From the NCBI GenBank assembly GCA_016210115.1, contig JACQUW010000207.1, positions 1 through 64,000 of the forward strand: a DNA stretch of 64,000 nt. Direction: 5' to 3'. Position 1 is the first letter of the stretch; every line of letters begins with the position of its first letter. The DNA comes from Deltaproteobacteria bacterium. GTDB taxonomy: Bacteria > Desulfobacterota > Binatia > UBA9968. Below the pieces are notes generated by a model. The model was not told the DNA's origin. It worked only from the letters and a program-made list of their open reading frames with translations, and did not search any database. Of this stretch, positions 1-9,966 are shown one piece after another. Position numbers and translations under genes: made by a program.

Positions 1-155
1 GCGCACTACCGAACAGCGATCTACTTCCACTGCGGCGGGCTCGATCTGTACCCTCGATAGGAGACATCATCTCCATGAGCACAACAATCCACAAGATGTT
101 GGGGTACCCACTCCAAACCCGGAAGCGGCAAATGATGATATCTGGAGGTGAAAAG

Positions 156-1232
156 ATGACGCACAATAAATCTAAATCGGCTCTCTTGCAGGGGACCTGT
201 TTTGCTGCCTTATTAATCGAGCTTTTCATTGCTGACTACGCGCTTCCGCAAACTCCGTATGAAGATAAAACCATCACCGTCATCGTCGGTAGCGGAGCTG
301 GAGGATCGCTTGACCAGTGGAATAGGGCCGCTGTTTCTGTTTTCAGGAGACATGTCCCGGGAAATCCGGCCGTTGTTATGGAGTACATGCCCGGCGCTGG
401 CGGCCGAAGGGCCGCCAACCACATTTACAAGGCAGCCCGTCCAGATGGGCTGACCATCGGTGCTTTGAGCGGGCCCTTCATAACGGATGCAATCTTTGGC
501 GAGGTTGGAGTTGTCTACGACATCCATAAATTCATCTACTTGGGGGCCATAATGAGCGGCTCGCCGCGTTCCTTTTTTACCCGTAAGGCCGCAGGGCTGG
601 ATAGCCTGGAGAAGCTTCGGGACGCTTCCGGTGTGCGGATCGGCGCCCGGGCCGTGGGCCACGCTCTTTACCTCGACGGGCGAATCTTCGCGTACCTGAT
701 CGGCATGAGGGAGCCAAAATTCGTTGTAGGATACGGCGGCGAAGAAATCTTGGTTGGTCTGATGCGCGGCGAAGTGGACGCCTATACACAAGACATAACC
801 GCCACTCTGCAGCGACACTCCGACTGGGTCGAGAAGGGCCTTATGGATTTCCATGCCACCATTGAGCTCCCCAAAGGGCGAAAACACCCGCATCCCCTCT
901 TTGCCCGGCTCCCGGACCTTGAGAACTTTGCCAAGTCGGACAGAGAGCGGAAATTCCTTACGCTGGCGCGGACTTTACGGTGGATCGGGCAACCATGGGT
1001 TCTTCCTCCCGGAACGCCCGAAGACAGGGTGCAAATCCTGCGAGAGGCTATGGCGAAAGCTTTTAAAGACCCCGAGTATAACACGGAGTTTAAAAAGCTT
1101 GCAGTAGAAGAACCAAAACCATTGGCGCCGGAGGAACTCGAAGACACCGTTAGGCGCTTGCCGCGTGACCCCGACATTCTGGACCTATTCAAAAAACTCA
1201 ACGGCCCGGACCCGCTCCCGCCCCGGCGATAA
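156..1232 (+). CDS. Tripartite tricarboxylate transporter (TctC/Bug-like) substrate-binding protein
   Basis: ORF 75..1232; hydrophobic signal-like N-terminus and 'TVIVGSGAGGSLDQWNRAAVSVFRRHVPGNPAVVMEYMPGAGGRRAANHIYKAARPDGLTIG' typical of TctC. Start moved to ATG 156, preceded by ggaggtg. Confidence 0.8.
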   Translation: MTHNKSKSALLQGTCFAALLIELFIADYALPQTPYEDKTITVIVGSGAGGSLDQWNRAAVSVFRRHVPGNPAVVMEYMPGAGGRRAANHIYKAARPDGLTIGALSGPFITDAIFGEVGVVYDIHKFIYLGAIMSGSPRSFFTRKAAGLDSLEKLRDASGVRIGARAVGHALYLDGRIFAYLIGMREPKFVVGYGGEEILVGLMRGEVDAYTQDITATLQRHSDWVEKGLMDFHATIELPKGRKHPHPLFARLPDLENFAKSDRERKFLTLARTLRWIGQPWVLPPGTPEDRVQILREAMAKAFKDPEYNTEFKKLAVEEPKPLAPEELEDTVRRLPRDPDILDLFKKLNGPDPLPPRR

Positions 1233-1326
1233 CGGGATCTCAAAGCACTTTTCGAGAAGTCCGGTCAAAGAGAAGGGGCGCCCATGGGAATATCTCTAGG
1301 GGGGTCTTTTCTTTTTCTGCTATTTG

Positions 1327-1466
1327 GCTGGCTCATATCTCGTCCCCTTCGCATTAAGTACCCGGGAGCTGTTTATCACGTCATGAACCGGGGAAGCGCC
1401 CGGCTGGCAGGGTGCTCGACTCATCCGCAGAAAAAGCAATCCAACTGTCGGGTTTCGCTTCCCTAA
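1327..1466 (+). pseudogene. Truncated REP-associated tyrosine transposase (RAYT / Y1_Tnp) N-terminal fragment
   Basis: ORF 1284..1466 contains 'SRPLRIKYPGAVYHVMNRGSAR', the characteristic RAYT N-terminus, then diverges and stops. Confidence 0.7.
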
Positions 1467-1508
1467 GAAGCTAGATTCCTCCCAATTGGAATTTCGTCTG
1501 CAAGTAGC

Positions 1509-1694
1509 TCACAAGATGTGAGTTGGATCCGCCCATTTCTTCATCACCTTCTCGACCTCGTCATCTAGAGAGCCAAGGGGATCTTCAATAAATCCAACGT
1601 TGAGCGTCCCCACCGCAAGTCCATTAACCTTGATGCCGATCGACCTTCGATACATCACAGCCGCGGTCACGCTGAGTTTCTTGGCGTCCGCCAT
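1509..1694 (-). pseudogene. Possible C-terminal fragment of a GAF-like domain protein
   Basis: Minus-strand reading 'MADAKKLSVTAAVMYRRSIGIKVNGLAVGTLNVGFIEDPLGSLDDEVEKVMKKWADPTHIL' resembles the end of a GAF domain (IGIKVNG..VGTLNV). Weak. Confidence 0.3.
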
Positions 1695-1744
1695 CCACAA
1701 ACCTTTGACGCTGTCGTGCAGATCGGTTCTCCAATCTCTCTTTT

Positions 1745-3013
1745 TTATGACGCCGGGTTCACGGTGTCCGTGCCGCTGCGAACCGCAAAGGCAAGTAAGG
1801 CGATTGCAACCGCCAGCAAAGCCGTTGCGCTGAGCGCCAGGGAGAAGTGAACGCCGATCAGTCCGCCGAGTAGTCCTACAGTGACGCCGCTGAAGGTGCG
1901 CAGACCCAGATTCGACGTGGCGAAGACGCCGATCAGACGACCTCGCACGTCCGGAGGCGCCAGGAGCTGAACCAGAGTTTGCGCCATCGTGACGGAAGCC
2001 AGATTGAAAACCCCTGCCAGGAACAGAAGTGCCAGGGCCAGGGGATAGTTTGTGGCCAGAGCGAAAGAGCCGATGGACAGGCAAAACAAGATGGCGAAGA
2101 TCACCGCCGTGCGCGCCTGAAGCTTTAAGAGACCGCGCGCTTCAAGCAGAAGGCCTCCGACGACGGCGCCCGCCGCATTCGCCGCGAGCAGAGAGCTGTA
2201 TGCGAGACTTTCATCGTCCGTCCCGAAATGATGAGCGTACTCAGGCATGTGCGCCTGGAAGGCGTTGCCGACGAAGAACGCAGAGGCTCCAGCCAACAAC
2301 ACCATGGATAAAATCGTGCGGTTGCCGGCCACCTCACGTAGAACTTCGATCGTGTTGGCCAGGCCGAACCGCTTGCTTAGGCCCGCGCGTCTGGCCTCCG
2401 GGTCGTGGCCGGTATAGGCAACCGTGAGAAGCCACACAATCAAAGGCAGATAGATCAGGCCGTTGACGAGAAGACCGGGAGCCGGACCGACTAGAAGCAA
2501 GAGGCCGCCTCCGATGACCGGCCCTAAAACGATCCCCAGATAACGGCTCGTCGCGTTGAGCCTGATCGCGCTCTGGAGGTGCTCGGAGCCGACTATATCG
2601 TGGATGATCAACAGGGCGGCGGGTTCCCAGAGAACGCCGGCGAAGCCGTGAACGGTGAGCAAGATGACGGCGTGCCAGACCTGAATCGCTTGGGTTAGAA
2701 AAAGTATCCCCCAGACGAGCGAGACGAGGATGAACATTGCCATCCCGGCCTGGATCAATCTCCGGCAATCAAAGCGGTCGGCGAGAGCGCCCGAATAGAA
2801 AGAAAACAGAAGAAAGGGCATCCAATGGCTGATAACCGCGAAGCCCCCGAGAACGGGCGAGTGAAAAATCCGGAAGATGACCCAATAGCTGATGACATGC
2901 TCGATATTGTCGGCCATCATCGCAAGCATACTCGCGATGAAATACCATCGGAACTCGCGATGGCGGAGGGCCACAAAGGCGATTTTCTCTCGTTGCTGGC
3001 CCGGATTATTCAT
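1745..3013 (-). CDS. MFS transporter (EntS-like / MFS_3)
   Basis: ORF 1745..3190 trimmed to MNNPGQQREKIAFVALRHREFRWYF at 3013; about 12 hydrophobic segments and MFS motifs ('GALADRFDCRRLI'). Confidence 0.85.
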   Translation of the reverse strand: MNNPGQQREKIAFVALRHREFRWYFIASMLAMMADNIEHVISYWVIFRIFHSPVLGGFAVISHWMPFLLFSFYSGALADRFDCRRLIQAGMAMFILVSLVWGILFLTQAIQVWHAVILLTVHGFAGVLWEPAALLIIHDIVGSEHLQSAIRLNATSRYLGIVLGPVIGGGLLLLVGPAPGLLVNGLIYLPLIVWLLTVAYTGHDPEARRAGLSKRFGLANTIEVLREVAGNRTILSMVLLAGASAFFVGNAFQAHMPEYAHHFGTDDESLAYSSLLAANAAGAVVGGLLLEARGLLKLQARTAVIFAILFCLSIGSFALATNYPLALALLFLAGVFNLASVTMAQTLVQLLAPPDVRGRLIGVFATSNLGLRTFSGVTVGLLGGLIGVHFSLALSATALLAVAIALLAFAVRSGTDTVNPAS

Positions 3014-3080
3014 GCCTGAGGGGTAAGCCTTTCCGGTCGAGACAATAAGGGCTGGGTGACAGCTCGCGCACGGTCCGAGT

Positions 3081-3977
3081 TTACGTTTGTCCCTCCCATC
3101 GATTTGCGATTTCCCTCCAGCGAGCGCGGATACTGTCGAAGCGCTCCGTGGGCAAAGGCCCGGCGGCCACCGCCGCGCTGTTTTCGGCAAATCGTCCCAG
3201 TTTGGTTGTGCCGGCGATGGCCGTATGCACGCCGGGAACGCTCAACGTAAAGCGCAGCGCCGTCGCCACGGTTTCTTTGAGCTCGCCTTCCAGAAAATCA
3301 TACTGCAGCTTTCTAAGCCGTTCCCAGTAAGACCGGCCGTAGGAGTCGCTGGGCGGCCGGTTCCCGTTGCGCCACGCGACGTTGGCGATGGGACGCTTGG
3401 CGATGATTCCGATGTTACGCTCCAATGCCAACGGCAGAATACGATCGATCGCCTCTTGATCGGCGATGCTTACGGAAACCTGCAGCGTATCGAACGCCCC
3501 GCATTCGACGGCATAAAGCGCCGCCTGGCTGTCCCCGCTATAGCCAACGTAGCGCGTATAGCCTCGCTCGCGGGCGCGCGTTAGCGCTTCTATCACGGCA
3601 CCTTTGCGCAGCTCTTCTTCGGAACAGCTGTGGAGTTGAATCAGATCGACGTAATCGGTTTTGAGGCGCTTGAGACTGCGCGCGATGCTTCTAAGCAGCG
3701 ACTTCGGCCGCCAGTTCGGATAGCTCCAGCCCCGCTCATGGCCACATTTGGTGAAGAGGTAGTATTCTTTACGGCGCGCGCTCGCGGCTTCGCCGATCAG
3801 CTCTTCGCTGGTAACGTAGCACTCGGCGGTGTCGATGACGTTGAGACCGGCGTCGAACGCGGCATTCAGCAATTTCTTTGCCGTAGCTTCGGAGACGCGC
3901 TCATAGCCGATCTCCGACCCCCCAAAGCCGAGAACGCTGACAACCATATCCGTCTTTCCTAATCTGCGATTTTCCAT
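3081..3977 (-). CDS. Aldo/keto reductase
   Basis: 298 aa; 'MENRRLGKTDMVVSVLGFGGSEIG', 'NVIDTAECYVTSEELIGEA', 'YVDLIQLHS', 'GIIAKRPIAN'. Confidence 0.9.
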   Translation of the reverse strand: MENRRLGKTDMVVSVLGFGGSEIGYERVSEATAKKLLNAAFDAGLNVIDTAECYVTSEELIGEAASARRKEYYLFTKCGHERGWSYPNWRPKSLLRSIARSLKRLKTDYVDLIQLHSCSEEELRKGAVIEALTRARERGYTRYVGYSGDSQAALYAVECGAFDTLQVSVSIADQEAIDRILPLALERNIGIIAKRPIANVAWRNGNRPPSDSYGRSYWERLRKLQYDFLEGELKETVATALRFTLSVPGVHTAIAGTTKLGRFAENSAAVAAGPLPTERFDSIRARWREIANRWEGQT

Positions 3978-4155
3978 GATCTCTCACTGAAAGGATTTTT
4001 TTGACGGGAGGGAAGCTGTGAAAAAATTATGAGACCGACAGCGAAGTGCGAGAGATCTCCCTCTTTTTCAAAGAGGGGAACTCGGAGTTGAAATAATAGC
4101 TGATTCGGCTCCATGCTCCCTGCCCCATGCTCTTAGCCGTCCATGAAGAACCGGG

Positions 4156-5910
4156 CTAAACCTGGGTCTCGGCCCCTTTCGAAGCGTAGAGTTGAACCGG
4201 AAGCACGAGGAGAAGCAAACCCGCCACCATCAGCATCAGCAAAGCGGCAGCGCGTGGAACGTCTCCGAAGGTCCAGAGCAACCACAGCGTCGAGCTGAGG
4301 ACCACATTATCGGGCGACATAAGAGTTAACGCCAGCGTCAGGTCTCTCATGCTGTGCGCCACGATCCACAACCAGCCGTTGAGAAAATGAGGCCAGATCA
4401 GCGGCAGGAGGATCTTCCGCATCATCGTGGCCCAAGGCGCCCCGCAGGCGATCGCCGCGTTCTCAAGTTCCGGATGAATCTGCATGAGAGCTCCGTTGAT
4501 GGTCCGCGTTCCAAAGGCGAGATAGGCCGTCACCTGCGCGAGGACAATAATCCAGATGGTCCCGTAGAGGGGCGTCCGTATGTATAATAAAAGAATGGCT
4601 ATGGCCATTACGATGCGTGGAATAGCCAGAGGCGAAAAAGCCAGCGTGTCAAGCAACTGAGCAAGCCTTCCTTTGCCTCTGACGGCGAACCAGCTAATCA
4701 GCCCCGAAAGAAGCATCGCCACGGTCGCGGTCGAGAAAACCAGTATGAACGTGTTGGTGATCGCCTGTTGGATTTTCGAGCTGCTGACAATGGCCTGGTA
4801 ATTCTCGAGCGAGAGGCTCTTCAATGCCGAGAGCGAAGGCAGCTGATAGAATGGCAGAAAGCTGGTCCACAACAAACTCACGAGCGGAGCCAGCAAAAGG
4901 AGGAAGTAGCCCGCCGTCAGAGCAATCGCCGGGTATCGCCACCGACCCAGGTCAATCCGCCTGGGTCGGAATCCTTTCCCCGTGACGACGCGAAATCTCT
5001 CCCCGGCGCGAGTCGCCAGATAGTAGGCGGCCATCAAGAGGATGGCCAGGAGTAGAAGACTTATACCAAAGGCCGCGGCGAGGCCATAGCGCGGCGTGCC
5101 CCCTTCCGGGCTGCTCAAGAGGTAGATGTAAACACTCAGCACCGGCACTCCCGCCGTCAGGCCGAGAGCCAATGGAACTTCAAAGGCCTGCACCATGATC
5201 ATGAGCATGTAAATGGCGACCGAGAGAATCCCCGGAGTCAACAGCGGCAACGTAATGCGCCGGAGGGTTTGAAAGTAGTTGGCTCCGCAAGCGGCCCCGG
5301 CAGTTTCCAGTTGAGGGTCCATATTCCGGAAAAGCCCGCTCAACATCACGAACATCGTGGGAACCAGCTCCGTGGCTGAAACAAAAATCATCATCCATAA
5401 GCTGTACACGTCGAAGGGATGATGTTCCAAATGGAACAGGTTTTTGAGCAAAATGTTGAGCGCCCCGTTATTCGGATTCAAGAGCATGATCCAGCCAAAG
5501 GCAAAAGCCAGGGGCGGGACCGTCATCTTGGCGAACATGGTCACCCTGACCCAGGTGCGACCGGGCATATTGGTCCGTTCTACGAGCCACGTGAGCAGGC
5601 ATGCCACGATCAATCCCAGGCCGACGCTTCCTCCCGCATAGATCACCGTGTTGAGAAACAAACGCAAAGTTGCCGGCTCGCCATAGGCCGCAACAAAGTT
5701 GGCGAGCGTAAGACGGAGGGTGTCGAAAGGGAGAAAACCAGCGGGCAATAAGCTGCTGCGGAGCAAAATCAGAAGCGGCGCCACGACCAGCGCGACCGTG
5801 ATCACCGTGATGAATGGCAAAGCGAGCTGCTGTTGGGTGATCGACCGCCTTCGCGGCCGATCCACGCCCGGCCAGGCGTCAATCGTCGACAGATCTTTCG
5901 ATGCCTTCAC
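4156..5910 (-). CDS. ABC transporter permease, fused two-domain (FbpB / iron(III)-thiamine type)
   Basis: 584 aa, two BPD_transp_1-type halves with EAA-like loops ('METAGAACGANYFQTLRRITLPLLTPGI' and 'LENAAIACGAPWATMMRKILLPLIWP'). Confidence 0.9.
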   Translation of the reverse strand: MKASKDLSTIDAWPGVDRPRRRSITQQQLALPFITVITVALVVAPLLILLRSSLLPAGFLPFDTLRLTLANFVAAYGEPATLRLFLNTVIYAGGSVGLGLIVACLLTWLVERTNMPGRTWVRVTMFAKMTVPPLAFAFGWIMLLNPNNGALNILLKNLFHLEHHPFDVYSLWMMIFVSATELVPTMFVMLSGLFRNMDPQLETAGAACGANYFQTLRRITLPLLTPGILSVAIYMLMIMVQAFEVPLALGLTAGVPVLSVYIYLLSSPEGGTPRYGLAAAFGISLLLLAILLMAAYYLATRAGERFRVVTGKGFRPRRIDLGRWRYPAIALTAGYFLLLLAPLVSLLWTSFLPFYQLPSLSALKSLSLENYQAIVSSSKIQQAITNTFILVFSTATVAMLLSGLISWFAVRGKGRLAQLLDTLAFSPLAIPRIVMAIAILLLYIRTPLYGTIWIIVLAQVTAYLAFGTRTINGALMQIHPELENAAIACGAPWATMMRKILLPLIWPHFLNGWLWIVAHSMRDLTLALTLMSPDNVVLSSTLWLLWTFGDVPRAAALLMLMVAGLLLLVLPVQLYASKGAETQV

Positions 5911-5932
5911 AACCTATGCTTTCCGGACCTCT

Positions 5933-7033
5933 TTATAACTTCGCCACCGTTGCCAGTCGATCGCCCGGGATGCTGAGGGCAATCGTTTGCCCGACCCTGA
6001 ATTCCCGGTAAGGATCCAGGATGATCCGCAGGCGCACGGAGCCGACCTGAACCTGGCATTCCAGAAAATCCCCGACGAAGCTGATGGACTCCAGTTGGCC
6101 TCTGAAGGTATTGCGATCTCCGGCCGCGCCATTCGGCCCCACCTGGATACCCGCGGGGCGCACCGCGAGCAGAACTCGGTCTCCCGGCTTTGCATCGAAG
6201 GTCACGGTGCACTGCAGAGGGCCAAACTCCGTCTCTGCAGTGCCCAGCTTCGAACCGGGAGTGTATTCACTAATCCGCGCCTCCAGGAAATTGCTCTTGC
6301 CGAGGAAGTCGGCGACGAACTTGTCCTTTGGAGTGAGGTAAATCTCACGCGGCGTGCTTTCCTGGACGATGTTTCCGTCTCTCATGACCGCGATCCGGTC
6401 AGACATGGAAAGGGCCTCGATTTGATCGTGAGTCACATAAAGCGTGGTGATGTTCAGGCGAGTGACCAGATCTCTCAGCTCAACGCGCATCTCTTCGCGC
6501 AGTTTCGCATCAAGGTTGCTCAGCGGCTCATCGAGCAGGAGGACCTTAGGCTCATCGACGATGGCTCGGGCCAGAGCGACTCGTTGTTGCTGGCCACCGC
6601 TCAGAAAGGGAGCCGGTCGGTTCCCATATTCCCCGAGTTGAACCATGTTCAGGGCTTTCCTGACACGTTCATCGATCCTTTGTTTGGGCAAACGACGGCG
6701 GCCGTATTGGAGTGGGAAAGCGACATTTTGAAAGACGTTCATGTGAGGCCAGATGGCATAGGATTGAAACACCATTCCGATATTGCGCCGGTGCGCGGGC
6801 ACGAGGAGTCTCTTCGGGCGCGAATAGACGAGATCGCCCGCCAACGCGATCTCGCCATCGTCAGGCGTCTCCAGGCCGGCAATGCACTGCAGCGTGGTGG
6901 TTTTTCCGCAACCGCTTGGTCCCAAAAGCGTGTAGAATTCCCCCCGCTGGATCTCAAAGCTAACGCCATCGACCGCCTGAACCAGCCCCTTGTCGGTGGC
7001 GAAGGCTTTTCTAAGGTTACGAACGGTTAACAT
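5933..7033 (-). CDS. ABC transporter ATP-binding protein (FbpC/PotA-like, TOBE C-terminus)
   Basis: 366 aa with Walker A 'GPSGCGKTT', signature 'LSGGQQQRVALARAI', Walker B 'VLLLDEPLSNLDAKLREEMR'. Confidence 0.95.
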   Translation of the reverse strand: MLTVRNLRKAFATDKGLVQAVDGVSFEIQRGEFYTLLGPSGCGKTTTLQCIAGLETPDDGEIALAGDLVYSRPKRLLVPAHRRNIGMVFQSYAIWPHMNVFQNVAFPLQYGRRRLPKQRIDERVRKALNMVQLGEYGNRPAPFLSGGQQQRVALARAIVDEPKVLLLDEPLSNLDAKLREEMRVELRDLVTRLNITTLYVTHDQIEALSMSDRIAVMRDGNIVQESTPREIYLTPKDKFVADFLGKSNFLEARISEYTPGSKLGTAETEFGPLQCTVTFDAKPGDRVLLAVRPAGIQVGPNGAAGDRNTFRGQLESISFVGDFLECQVQVGSVRLRIILDPYREFRVGQTIALSIPGDRLATVAKL

Positions 7034-7049
7034 GAGTTATGCCCGGGCA

Positions 7050-8027
7050 TCAGACGTACGGAAGGACTTCCTCGATACAACGCTTGAGCTGTCCCCTCTG
7101 GTCCCAACCGGTCAAGCGCAACGTAATCATCTGGATCCCCACATCGGCGTACTGGCGCAATCTCGCAATGCATTGCTCGGGGGAGCCGTAGGCGAGCCAG
7201 CTTTCGACGACTTCCGGCTTGAAGTTGGTCATATAATAGGCGTTCAGGAAGCGCGTGGATTCCTCGAAGGCCGCCTGCCGGTCCTCGTTCACGTTGATAT
7301 TATAGTAGAGAGCGGTGCTCAACGTCGCCGGATCGCGGCCGTACTCTTTCATATGACCGGAAATTGCATTGAGGGTCGAGCGATATTCCTCCGGATGTCC
7401 CTGGGCGGCCATATAGCCGTCCGCAAGACGAGCCGTGCGCCTGCGCGCTCGCTCGATGAGCTTTGGCCTGCCCTTATGGGAATGCGCGATCCAGATGGGC
7501 GGCCGGGGCTTTTGCGCGGGTTTTGGCTCAACGGTCACATCTTCGAAGCTGTAAAAGTTGCCACTGAAACTCACATGCTCTTCGGTCCACAGACGCTTGA
7601 AAATTTCGATCTCCTCTTCCATTCGCGGCGCCCGATCTTTGCGCTCCATTTTGAAGGTGCCCGCTTCCTTACCCTTGGCATCCGCCGATCCAAGACCGGT
7701 GCACGCTACAAAAACCGTTCGCCCGCCTGAAATGAGGTCCAAACTCGCCCACTGGCACGCCAGAATGATGGGATCTCGAAGGGCCATGCTGGCCATGCAG
7801 GCCGGACCCATTCGAAGACGCTTTGTCCTGGCGGCGAGCGCGGAGAGCAAAGCGACGGCTTCGAGACGGGGCTTGGCAAGAATGCTATCTCCCACCCAAA
7901 CCCAATCGTAGACGCCCGAGCTCTCCGCGATCTCGGTCATCTGCAACATCTCCTCCACGGTCGTTACGCCAAAAAGGACCCCCCGATTTGCCAGCGTAAG
8001 GCCGAACTCAACTTTTTTATCAGCCAT
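7050..8027 (-). CDS. LLM class (F420/FMN-dependent) oxidoreductase
   Basis: Luciferase-like pattern ('VYDWVWVGDSILAKPRLEAVALLSALAARTKRLRMGPAC'). Start set at MADKKVEFG. Confidence 0.85.
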   Translation of the reverse strand: MADKKVEFGLTLANRGVLFGVTTVEEMLQMTEIAESSGVYDWVWVGDSILAKPRLEAVALLSALAARTKRLRMGPACMASMALRDPIILACQWASLDLISGGRTVFVACTGLGSADAKGKEAGTFKMERKDRAPRMEEEIEIFKRLWTEEHVSFSGNFYSFEDVTVEPKPAQKPRPPIWIAHSHKGRPKLIERARRRTARLADGYMAAQGHPEEYRSTLNAISGHMKEYGRDPATLSTALYYNINVNEDRQAAFEESTRFLNAYYMTNFKPEVVESWLAYGSPEQCIARLRQYADVGIQMITLRLTGWDQRGQLKRCIEEVLPYV

Positions 8028-8086
8028 GGTCGTGTTTACCTCCATTCGGTTCGTTTGTAAGGGGAGGGTAATTCTTGCACCCTCTG

Positions 8087-9733
8087 CTACTTCTTTTCGG
8101 TTCCCTCATGCCGGAATTTCCGTCGGACCTCTTCGATGCGGCTGCCCGGCGGCGTGGGCTCCCCCCGGGCCGCCAATTTCTTCCCCGTCTCGAAGTACCG
8201 GCCCTGTAAAGCGAGCTCTGCTTCTTCCCGGCTTTCTGAGCTCCAAAGCCCAAGCGAATAGCCGTACCAGGGCGCTTTCAGTTCCAGCGCCGGTAATTCG
8301 AGCTCCTTCCAGATCTCAAGCGCGCGCTCCATATGTTGCCGCGCGGGGAGAGAGATGGGCGGCAATGCAGCCTTGGCGGTCGCGTTGATCAGGAGGGCCG
8401 AATCGGATGTATCGTAGCGATTTCCATCCGCCACGAAACGCAATGGGCCATGAGGAAGTGGTCTGGGATGAACAATCCGCATGTCACGATGAGGCTGGCA
8501 ACGGTTCACAATCGCCCAGTTCACCGCCATCGGGTCCTCAGGGTCGATATCTTCATCCACGGCGACGATGATTTTGGGTCTTGCCCGAGTTGCGAGCAGG
8601 GCGTAGATCGCGTCCCAGGGCTCCATCTCACTGACCCTGCGCATGCTGATCACGGCGTACTGGCGATTCAGCAACGGCTCGAACAGAACGACCCTTTGGA
8701 CCCCTTTGAGACTGTGATGATCGCGCAGCAGTCGCAGCGCCGAGGTCTCATGCGCGCGCTGTTTGGTCTTGCTGCTTTCGCTGGGTGTGAGCTGGCTGAT
8801 GATCGACACCCAGATAGGATCTCTGCGATGAGTAATCGCCGTGATCTCGAAAAACGGCGACAGAGTGCGTGGGTCCGAATAGCCATGAGACTCTCCAAAG
8901 GAGCCTTCCGGCTCCAAAAGCTCGGTATGAATAAGGCCCTCAACAACAATTTCGGCGTCGGCCGGCACCTCCAAATCCACTGTCTCTGCTTTAACCAGGG
9001 GAATCGGCGCGTCAACGAGAGCGCCGGCTATGGCGATCTCGTCCACACCATAAGGAACGGTCTGGATCGCGGCATATGCCACCGATACCGGACCGCCAAT
9101 CACAGCGGCTGCTTCCAAAGGCTTGCCGCGCGAATTGGCTTTACCCCAGTTCATCGCTGTGTTGTTGTTGTCGCCGATATACAAGCCGGTTCTCAAAGGA
9201 CCCTTTATTTGGGCACGGTACATTCCCATGTTTCGGGTGCCCGTTTCCGGATCTTTGGTAATCCAGCATGCCGCGGTGAAGTAGGGAGCGTTGTCGAATC
9301 CGGGAGTCGAGATCGGTACCGGGAATTCCTCCAGACCCCCGTGTTCGAGCAGCCCTTTTCCTCGATGGATCACCTCTTTGACTTTTCCAGTTTCGACCAG
9401 AACGGGCTCGAGCGGCTTGGATAGAGCCCGATGCCACCGCTCGACGATCTCGGCCGGCGCGCATTGCAGGCCGATACCGTAAATTTCCTCCGAGGCCGCC
9501 AATCCCCCGACAAGGACCGGGATCTGGTATTTTCGCCCTGTAACATCAGTTACATTGTCAAATAAAAAAGCCCGTCGCTTAACCTCCGGCAGGCCCCGGA
9601 ACTGAAGCCGCACGAGGGGATGGAGCTCCGTATCTTTATTAATCGGCCTGCTGATCTGGACCAGAAGATCTCTCTCTCTCAACGCCTCGATGTGACCTCG
9701 AAGATCACGGTAAAAACCTTTAGCTTCAGGCAC
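8087..9733 (-). CDS. UbiD family decarboxylase
   Basis: 548 aa; 'DLRGHIEALRERDLLVQISRPINKDTELHPLVRLQFRG', 'PEGSFGESHGYSDP', 'VDEDIDPEDPMAVNWAIVNRCQP'. Confidence 0.9.
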   Translation of the reverse strand: MPEAKGFYRDLRGHIEALRERDLLVQISRPINKDTELHPLVRLQFRGLPEVKRRAFLFDNVTDVTGRKYQIPVLVGGLAASEEIYGIGLQCAPAEIVERWHRALSKPLEPVLVETGKVKEVIHRGKGLLEHGGLEEFPVPISTPGFDNAPYFTAACWITKDPETGTRNMGMYRAQIKGPLRTGLYIGDNNNTAMNWGKANSRGKPLEAAAVIGGPVSVAYAAIQTVPYGVDEIAIAGALVDAPIPLVKAETVDLEVPADAEIVVEGLIHTELLEPEGSFGESHGYSDPRTLSPFFEITAITHRRDPIWVSIISQLTPSESSKTKQRAHETSALRLLRDHHSLKGVQRVVLFEPLLNRQYAVISMRRVSEMEPWDAIYALLATRARPKIIVAVDEDIDPEDPMAVNWAIVNRCQPHRDMRIVHPRPLPHGPLRFVADGNRYDTSDSALLINATAKAALPPISLPARQHMERALEIWKELELPALELKAPWYGYSLGLWSSESREEAELALQGRYFETGKKLAARGEPTPPGSRIEEVRRKFRHEGTEKK

Positions 9734-9763
9734 GAATTCCTCCTACAGTGAGAGCCATAAATC

Positions 9764-9889
9764 AGGCTGTTGAGAAACGGTTGCGTGCTTCGACGAGGCT
9801 CAGCATGAACGGACATCAGTTGTTACTTGAGACTAACTCCGTTCGCCCTGAGGCGCTCGAAGGGTGAACGTGGAGTTTTTCAACAGCCT
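9764..9889. repeat. REPIN/MITE-like nested palindromic element
   Basis: Outer inverted repeat aggctgttgagaaac (9764-9778) / gtttttcaacagcct (9875-9889), one mismatch. Inner imperfect inverted repeat ttcgacgaggctcagcatgaacgg (9789-9812) / ccgttcgccctgaggcgctcgaa (9839-9861). Confidence 0.75.
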
Positions 9890-9966
9890 TTAAATATCTT
9901 GACATATTACCCTCCCCGTAATCCCTTCCATCAGAGACTCTCTGTGTCGCATTTAGCCGATCGCCC

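Noticed and set aside
1-60. Open frame at window start ending '...HYRTAIYFHCGGLDLYPR' then stop
   Set aside because: Only 19 codons visible; may be the C-terminus of an upstream gene but not enough to call.
213-893. Long minus-strand ORF (226 aa) antisense to the TctC-like gene
   Set aside because: Low-complexity, no recognisable motif, fully inside a convincing plus-strand gene; typical GC-rich shadow ORF.
5987-7030. 347-aa plus-strand ORF antisense to the ABC ATPase
   Set aside because: The opposite strand encodes canonical Walker A/B and signature motifs, so this is a shadow ORF.
8333-9424. 363-aa plus-strand ORF antisense to ubiD
   Set aside because: Mirror of a clear UbiD-family gene, no domain recognised.
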